From contig NC_080562.1 of the NCBI RefSeq assembly GCF_030253575.1, positions 41,951,852 to 42,015,851 of the forward strand: 64,000 nucleotides of DNA, written 5' to 3'. A program made the translations under genes and the position numbers. Of the stretch, positions 60,072 to 64,000 are shown one piece after another. The stretch's first letter is position 1. Every line of letters starts with the position of its first letter. This DNA comes from Rhododendron vialii (taxonomy: Eukaryota > Streptophyta > Magnoliopsida > Ericales > Ericaceae). The notes beneath the pieces are model-generated. The model was not told the origin of the DNA. It saw only the letters and a program-made list of their open reading frames with translations, and did not search any database.

Positions 60072-60394
60072 GGGCGCTGCTATTCGCAGCCCTTTATTTT
60101 CTCCTATAGCCCACTACATTTCTGTTAATGATTGTTGAAAATCATACATAACATTTCGGTAAATAGCTGTTGAAAACAAGATTATATTTCGGTAACTACA
60201 TGTCGAAAATATGTTCAACTTTCGGTAAACAACTGCCGAACATACATTTTCGGTAAATAGCTGTTGAAAAAAATATTATATTTCGGTAATTGGATGCTAA
60301 AAATATATCTCAATTTCGGTAACTAACTGTCGAGTATAATTAGAAATTTTTAACGGGCTATGGGAGAAATAAAGGGCTGCGAATAGCAGTGCCC
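60072..60394. mobile_element. MITE with 40-bp inverted ends and an internal minisatellite
   Basis: The left end GGGCGCTGCTATTCGCAGCC and its inverted copy at the right (GGCTGCGAATAGCAGTGCCC) match over about 40 bp with few changes. The interior consists of about six diverged repeats of the form TTTCGGTAAATAGCTGTTGA at 30-40 base spacing. TACTGC occurs just outside both ends, but not at equal distance, so the target duplication is uncertain. Confidence 0.8.
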
Positions 60395-60529
60395 GGCTAC
60401 TGCTGAGAGTGTTTTCAGTTCCACTGTTTTGTACACTTCATCACATCAATGATGTCTCGTATATTTATTTTGTTTCTTTGCATTAGCAGGAATCCTTTTT
60501 GAATGACTGATGGGCTTTATTTTTTTATT

Positions 60530-60860
60530 ATCAGGGTCTAGCGAGTCTCAATCCCTCATTTTGCTGATGGACCCCCTCGTTGTTGGCCAAGGGAAAGAAC
60601 AATGAACCTGACAATGCTTTTGGCAATTGTATTCACTTCACTGTCCTCTTTTGTTGGAATTTGCTATTTTCTTTTTCTTAAGAGGGAACTTTATCCTTCT
60701 CTGCTGTTGTTTCGAGCGGAAATTAAAGAATGCTATCCCCTACGAAGGAGATATGGCAGTACCAGATGTTGTCCAGTTTATTATCAATGATGGAAGTAAT
60801 CCTCCTACCATTGTCAAGGAGGAAGGTGAGACTTTGTCCTCTCTTTCCTTTTCAAGTTGA
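60530..60860 (+). pseudogene. Possible fragment of a thioredoxin or PDI-like gene
   Basis: An acceptor-like ATTATCAG is followed by text that suggests protein in two different frames: AKGKNNEPDNAFGNCIHF and, later, NAIPYEGDMAVPDVVQFIIN, ending at a donor-like GAAG|GTGAGA. The second phrase resembles C-terminal parts of plant thioredoxin-fold proteins, though I cannot name one. Stops separate the pieces. It could be a broken gene copy or a chance resemblance. Confidence 0.25.
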
Positions 60861-61586
60861 CTTTTCTTGAGCGTAAACTAGCTCAGATACCTGAGTTTTT
60901 CCACCGAAAAGAAGCAGCAACAAAGCTAGTGTGTGTGCCCCACAACTGTACAGTACACACTATTGTTGCTTATAATGCTATAGTTTGTACATGTACAAAT
61001 CACACCTATAATCATGGGATCGATATTAATACGAGAGTTTACGATACAAGCATGTGAAGAAGTTGTTGGTGCTAAGATGGTTTCCAATTCCTTTTTTAGT
61101 TGCAATAACTTTGACCACCGGAGTACAGTAGAAAGAGCCTTCTGCTCGCCAACATCTGCAAATGAAGTTTTCTTTTGGTTAATTGCTCAACTTTGTAAAT
61201 ACAAATGTATGAGAAGAAGAATAACACTTGAGCCTTTCTTTTCTTTTCTTTTTTTGTTGAAAATGACACTGAAGCTTTGATTGACACTGAAGTTTCCTTT
61301 TTTTGTTGAAAAAAGAACACAGATCATCTCATCATCCTGTGGCTTGTAAATAAAAATTGACAAATATACCGTAAGCCCTAATGCTCTTTATTCTAATAAG
61401 GGTGAAATTGTCCTTTTAGCGTTCATTTTGGAACCAGATTTTTTTTTCCCTGCTAAAAAAAACCCGCAAAATGATGTCTTTTATCCATCTATAGATGACC
61501 AGAAATCTTGTTAGCAAGTCCTGCAATGCTACTTGTTAACAAGTTTGAAAAGTGTGCATTCTTTGCATAGAACATAAAAGAATGTG

Positions 61587-61760
61587 CTCCCTCCGTTCCC
61601 AAATAAGAGTCTTGTATTCCATTTTTTATTATTTCTTAATAAGTATTCATTTTGAAAAGTTTAAACGTTCGTACAATTATCATTTTAAAGTGGAGATCAA
61701 AAGTGACATGAAAGGTGTAATGAATTAATGACGTCTCCTTAATAGGAGTAAGTTTGAATT
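61587..61760. mobile_element. Stowaway MITE remnant
   Basis: CTCCCTCCGTTCCCAAATAAGAG is a typical Stowaway left end. No matching right end follows within 300 bases, so the element looks truncated; the right limit given is arbitrary. Confidence 0.45.
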
Positions 61761-62626
61761 ACGAAATTGGATACTTAAAAATAGATGGAAAATACAGAAA
61801 ATAATTTTTGCACTCCACTATCTTATAAATGCAATCAAAATTTTGTTTTATAGTGCGTGCATTGTGTGCAATCTTAAACACTAAATAAAAAATTTTGGAG
61901 TCTATTTATAAGAAAGTGGAGTGCAAAAATACTATATTTTACATATTTACGCATACTGCTTACGTATATAGAACAAGCTTTACATTCCGTCACAGATTCA
62001 AATTCCTCAGTCCTCAGAACAGGTCTCTTGCAAATTAGAAGAAAATGAGTGAATATTAAGAAGGTTTATTTATTTATTTATTATGAACGGTCTTGCTATT
62101 GTTAGCCTACTGGACTGACGATATGCACATAAGAAGACAAGAAAAACACGTATTTCTGTATACTTTCCTATTACGAATGGCAGTATGGATCAAAAAGTAT
62201 TTCCTCATATGTTTCCAAAGCCCACTTTCTCTCTCCGAGAAATCACTCTAACGTGGGTTACGCTATGGAATTTTTGGGGTTTTTTGTTTTTATTTGCGTT
62301 TATTAGTTTTGTGAATATGTTTTTTAGATTATTCATTCATCTCGACAATAGAAATTGAAAAAGTAAAAAGTTAGTACTCCGTATAACTTTTATTCAAATT
62401 TTTTTATAAAAAAATTCAAAATAAAGTTCAAAAAGTGCAAAAAAATCGACCTTATCTTGAATATATATTTCGGAATAAGTTATAATTTTTTCCTTTTTGA
62501 TTTGTCTTACGATACGAATCAATAATCCATAAAAATTAGACTTAAAACTAACAAACGCAAATTGTTTTTTTTAATAAAGACAAAAGTTCAAAAATTCAAA
62601 AAATCTGAGAGGAAAGGGAGCCTTCC

Positions 62627-62826
62627 TTTCAGTGCCGAACAGGTACTACATGGTGTCCGATCGGTGCATTTGAGTTGTCCATTGCGTTTTTTGATGACTC
62701 GGAATTGGAGAGAGAACAAAGGAGTGAGAACTGAGAAAGTGTTGGGGTGGAAGGAAAGAAGGAGTTTCAATTCGAGCCGTTCAAAAGTATATTGATTGGA
62801 CTGGATGAGTTAAGTGGTATCACGTG
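62627..62826. mobile_element. Diverged copy of the TTTCAGTGCCGAG MITE
   Basis: It starts TTTCAGTGCCGAACAGGTAC and continues with phrases found in inverted order in the element at 52472-52674 (GAGAAAGTGTTGGGGTGGAA, GAGCCGTTCAAAAGTAT). The right end is worn and hard to place. It lies only about 100 bp before the FRIGIDA-like start codon. Confidence 0.6.
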
Positions 62827-62921
62827 TTATATACCGACCTTGGACCAAAAAATTTCTCCTCTTCTCTCTCTCTCCTAAAACAAAATCCAGTTCCGTTGAA
62901 AGCCCCGTTCTGTTCCCAGCA

Positions 62922-63777
62922 ATGGCGGCGACGATGAAAACAATCTCCGCCGCTCTGAAACTCGTCGACGCGAAGAAAGAAAATCTCCGTAAAGCCTTAG
63001 AAGACCTCCAATCCCACTCCTCTCCTCTCTCCTCCACCTTCACCCTCACCTGGCCCGACCTCGACTCCTACTTCTCTTCCCTCCACTCCTCCCTCCGTCA
63101 CAAGTTCCAAATCCTCCAATCCCAACAACAACAATCCCAATTCCCGAACACCCCCAATCCCAAACCACCCCCAATTCCATCACAACTTCAAAACGCTAAT
63201 AATCCACCCAATTCCCAAAGCCTAGATGCTAAGGAAGGGTCGGAGGAGGCCGCGGTCTGGGTTCCGGCTCGGGCCGAGTTGGTATCGTTATGTGAGAAGA
63301 TGGACGGGTTAGGGCTAAGGAAATACATACTGGAGAGGCCAAAGGAGAGAAACACAATAAAGGCTGAATTGGCGGATGCGTTGGGGCACGCACCGGACGC
63401 GGCGGCGATGGTTTTGGGAGCGATGGAAGGGTTCTACGGGGCGAATTCGGGGAAGGGGAGTAAGGATATCGAGTCGACGGCGATAAGGAGGAGCTGTGTG
63501 GTTTTGTTGGAGGGGTTGAGGAGGAGGGTGGGGAGCGAGATTGGGGGGGAAGTGAGGGAGAAGGCGAGGGGGTTGGCGGGGGAGGGGAAGGGGAAGATAA
63601 GTAGGGGTGGAGGGGGGAATGGGCTGGAGGGGTTTGGGTTTTTTTGTCTGGTTGCCGCGTATGGCGTGGCGGATGGGTTTGATGTGGGGGAACTGGTTGA
63701 TTTGGGTGTAGAAGTGGCGAGGTTTAAGGAGGCTGTGGAGTTGTTTCGCATTATTGGTTTCGGTGATAAGATATCTG
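62922..63777 (+). CDS. FRIGIDA-like protein, first exon (gene runs to or past the right edge)
   Basis: The exon encodes 285 residues plus one base and ends at a good donor (ATCTG|GTGAGG). The N-terminus MAATMKTISAALKLVDAKKE with a coiled-coil and WPDLDSYFSSLHSSL is typical of FRIGIDA-like proteins. A Pro/Gln-rich linker is followed by the start of the Frigida domain (ELVSLCEKMDGLGLRKYI, ALGHAPDAAAMVLGAMEGF, FGFFCLVAAYGVADGFDVGE). FRIGIDA and its relatives scaffold a complex that raises FLC expression and delays flowering in Arabidopsis; other members act in seed or stress responses. The family is usually 450-600 residues, so about half is missing here. The ATG at 62922 is preferred over open text upstream because family similarity begins there. 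The exon is GC-rich compared with its surroundings. Confidence 0.9.
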
Positions 63778-63997
63778 GTGAGGGTCCTGTATTTCATATC
63801 ATTTGTTTAACCTATGATTTTTTGTGGACCCATGACATGGTTTATTGTGCCTCTCCTTGCGTGATAAGTTGAGTTTACAAATTCCTAATTGGATAGAATT
63901 ATGGTATATACTATCTAGGGTACAATAAGCTTTTGAGTTGTTTCGTGTGATCGGTTTTGGGATAAGATATCTGGTGATGGTCTTGTTATTCATACCT
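63736..63997 (+). repeat. Diverged duplication across the FRIGIDA-like exon 1 donor
   Basis: The 65 bases from GAGTTGTTTCGCATTATTGG across the splice donor recur at about 63935-63997 as GAGTTGTTTCGTGTGATCGG with the same GATAAGATATCTGGTGA boundary. Identity is roughly 80 percent. The second copy lies in the intron and its frame is shifted by one base. Confidence 0.75.
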
Positions 63998-64000
63998 TTC

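Larger units (their letters stand above)
57769..62626. other. Spacer between the PPR and FRIGIDA-like genes
   Basis: The PPR 3' untranslated region is followed by a long CT tract, a MITE at 60072-60394, a possible gene fragment at 60530-60860 and a Stowaway remnant near 61587. No complete gene is supported. Confidence 0.5.

Noticed and set aside
63315-63797. 160-residue minus-strand frame rich in Pro
   Set aside because: Shadow of the GC-rich FRIGIDA-like exon on the opposite strand.
1-64000. CRISPR array, operon or bacterial feature
   Set aside because: The DNA is plant nuclear with spliced genes; no evenly spaced direct repeats with unique spacers were seen.

Overview
The window is nuclear DNA from a flowering plant, most likely a eudicot. 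It holds plant-only genes (N-glycan beta-1,2-xylosyltransferase, TORNADO1-type ROCO protein, FRIGIDA-like protein, PPR protein, LOG-like protein), many short GT-AG introns, AT-rich spacers, and Stowaway, Tourist-like and Mutator-like miniature elements. I cannot fix the family or species. No LTR retrotransposon or other virus-like coding element was seen.

Layout. 0-3 kb: spacer with a Stowaway MITE. 3.2-6.3 kb (+): pirin. 9.9-14.1 kb (+): XYLT. 17.0-19.6 kb (+): LOG-like protein. 20.3-21.0 kb (-): isoprenylated HMA-domain protein. 23.1-26.0 kb (-): TIM22-type translocase subunit. 27.3-33.7 kb (-): kinesin-12 in 16 exons. 34-41.8 kb: gene-free repeat district with a Tourist-like MITE, a 187-bp tandem duplication and four elements that share GGGAAAAT ends and 9-bp target duplications, three of them large foldbacks. 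42.6-43.9 kb (+): C2-domain protein with a leader intron. 45.2-50.3 kb (-): TORNADO1-like LRR-ROCO protein. 53.1-54.3 kb (-), with possible 5' exons to about 55 kb: an unrecognised gene. 56.6-57.8 kb (+): PPR protein. 58-62.9 kb: repeats and one possible gene fragment. 62.9 kb to the right edge (+): first exon of a FRIGIDA-like gene.

The genes are unrelated housekeeping or developmental loci, not an operon or cluster. From memory, pirin, the LOG-like gene and the C2 gene have relatives close together on Arabidopsis chromosome 1 (around At1g50570-At1g50590). XYLT, TIM22, a kinesin-like gene, the C2 gene and TRN1 have relatives on chromosome 5 (around At5g55500-At5g55540). The window may therefore keep an ancestral order that Arabidopsis split between two duplicated regions.

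The most unusual DNA is the foldback cluster at 37.1-41.8 kb. One member carries three large palindromes at a regular 312-bp period and ends about 130 bp before the leader intron of the C2 gene. Two introns, in the LOG-like gene and the TORNADO1-like gene, use GC donors. The first is also fully readable in frame.
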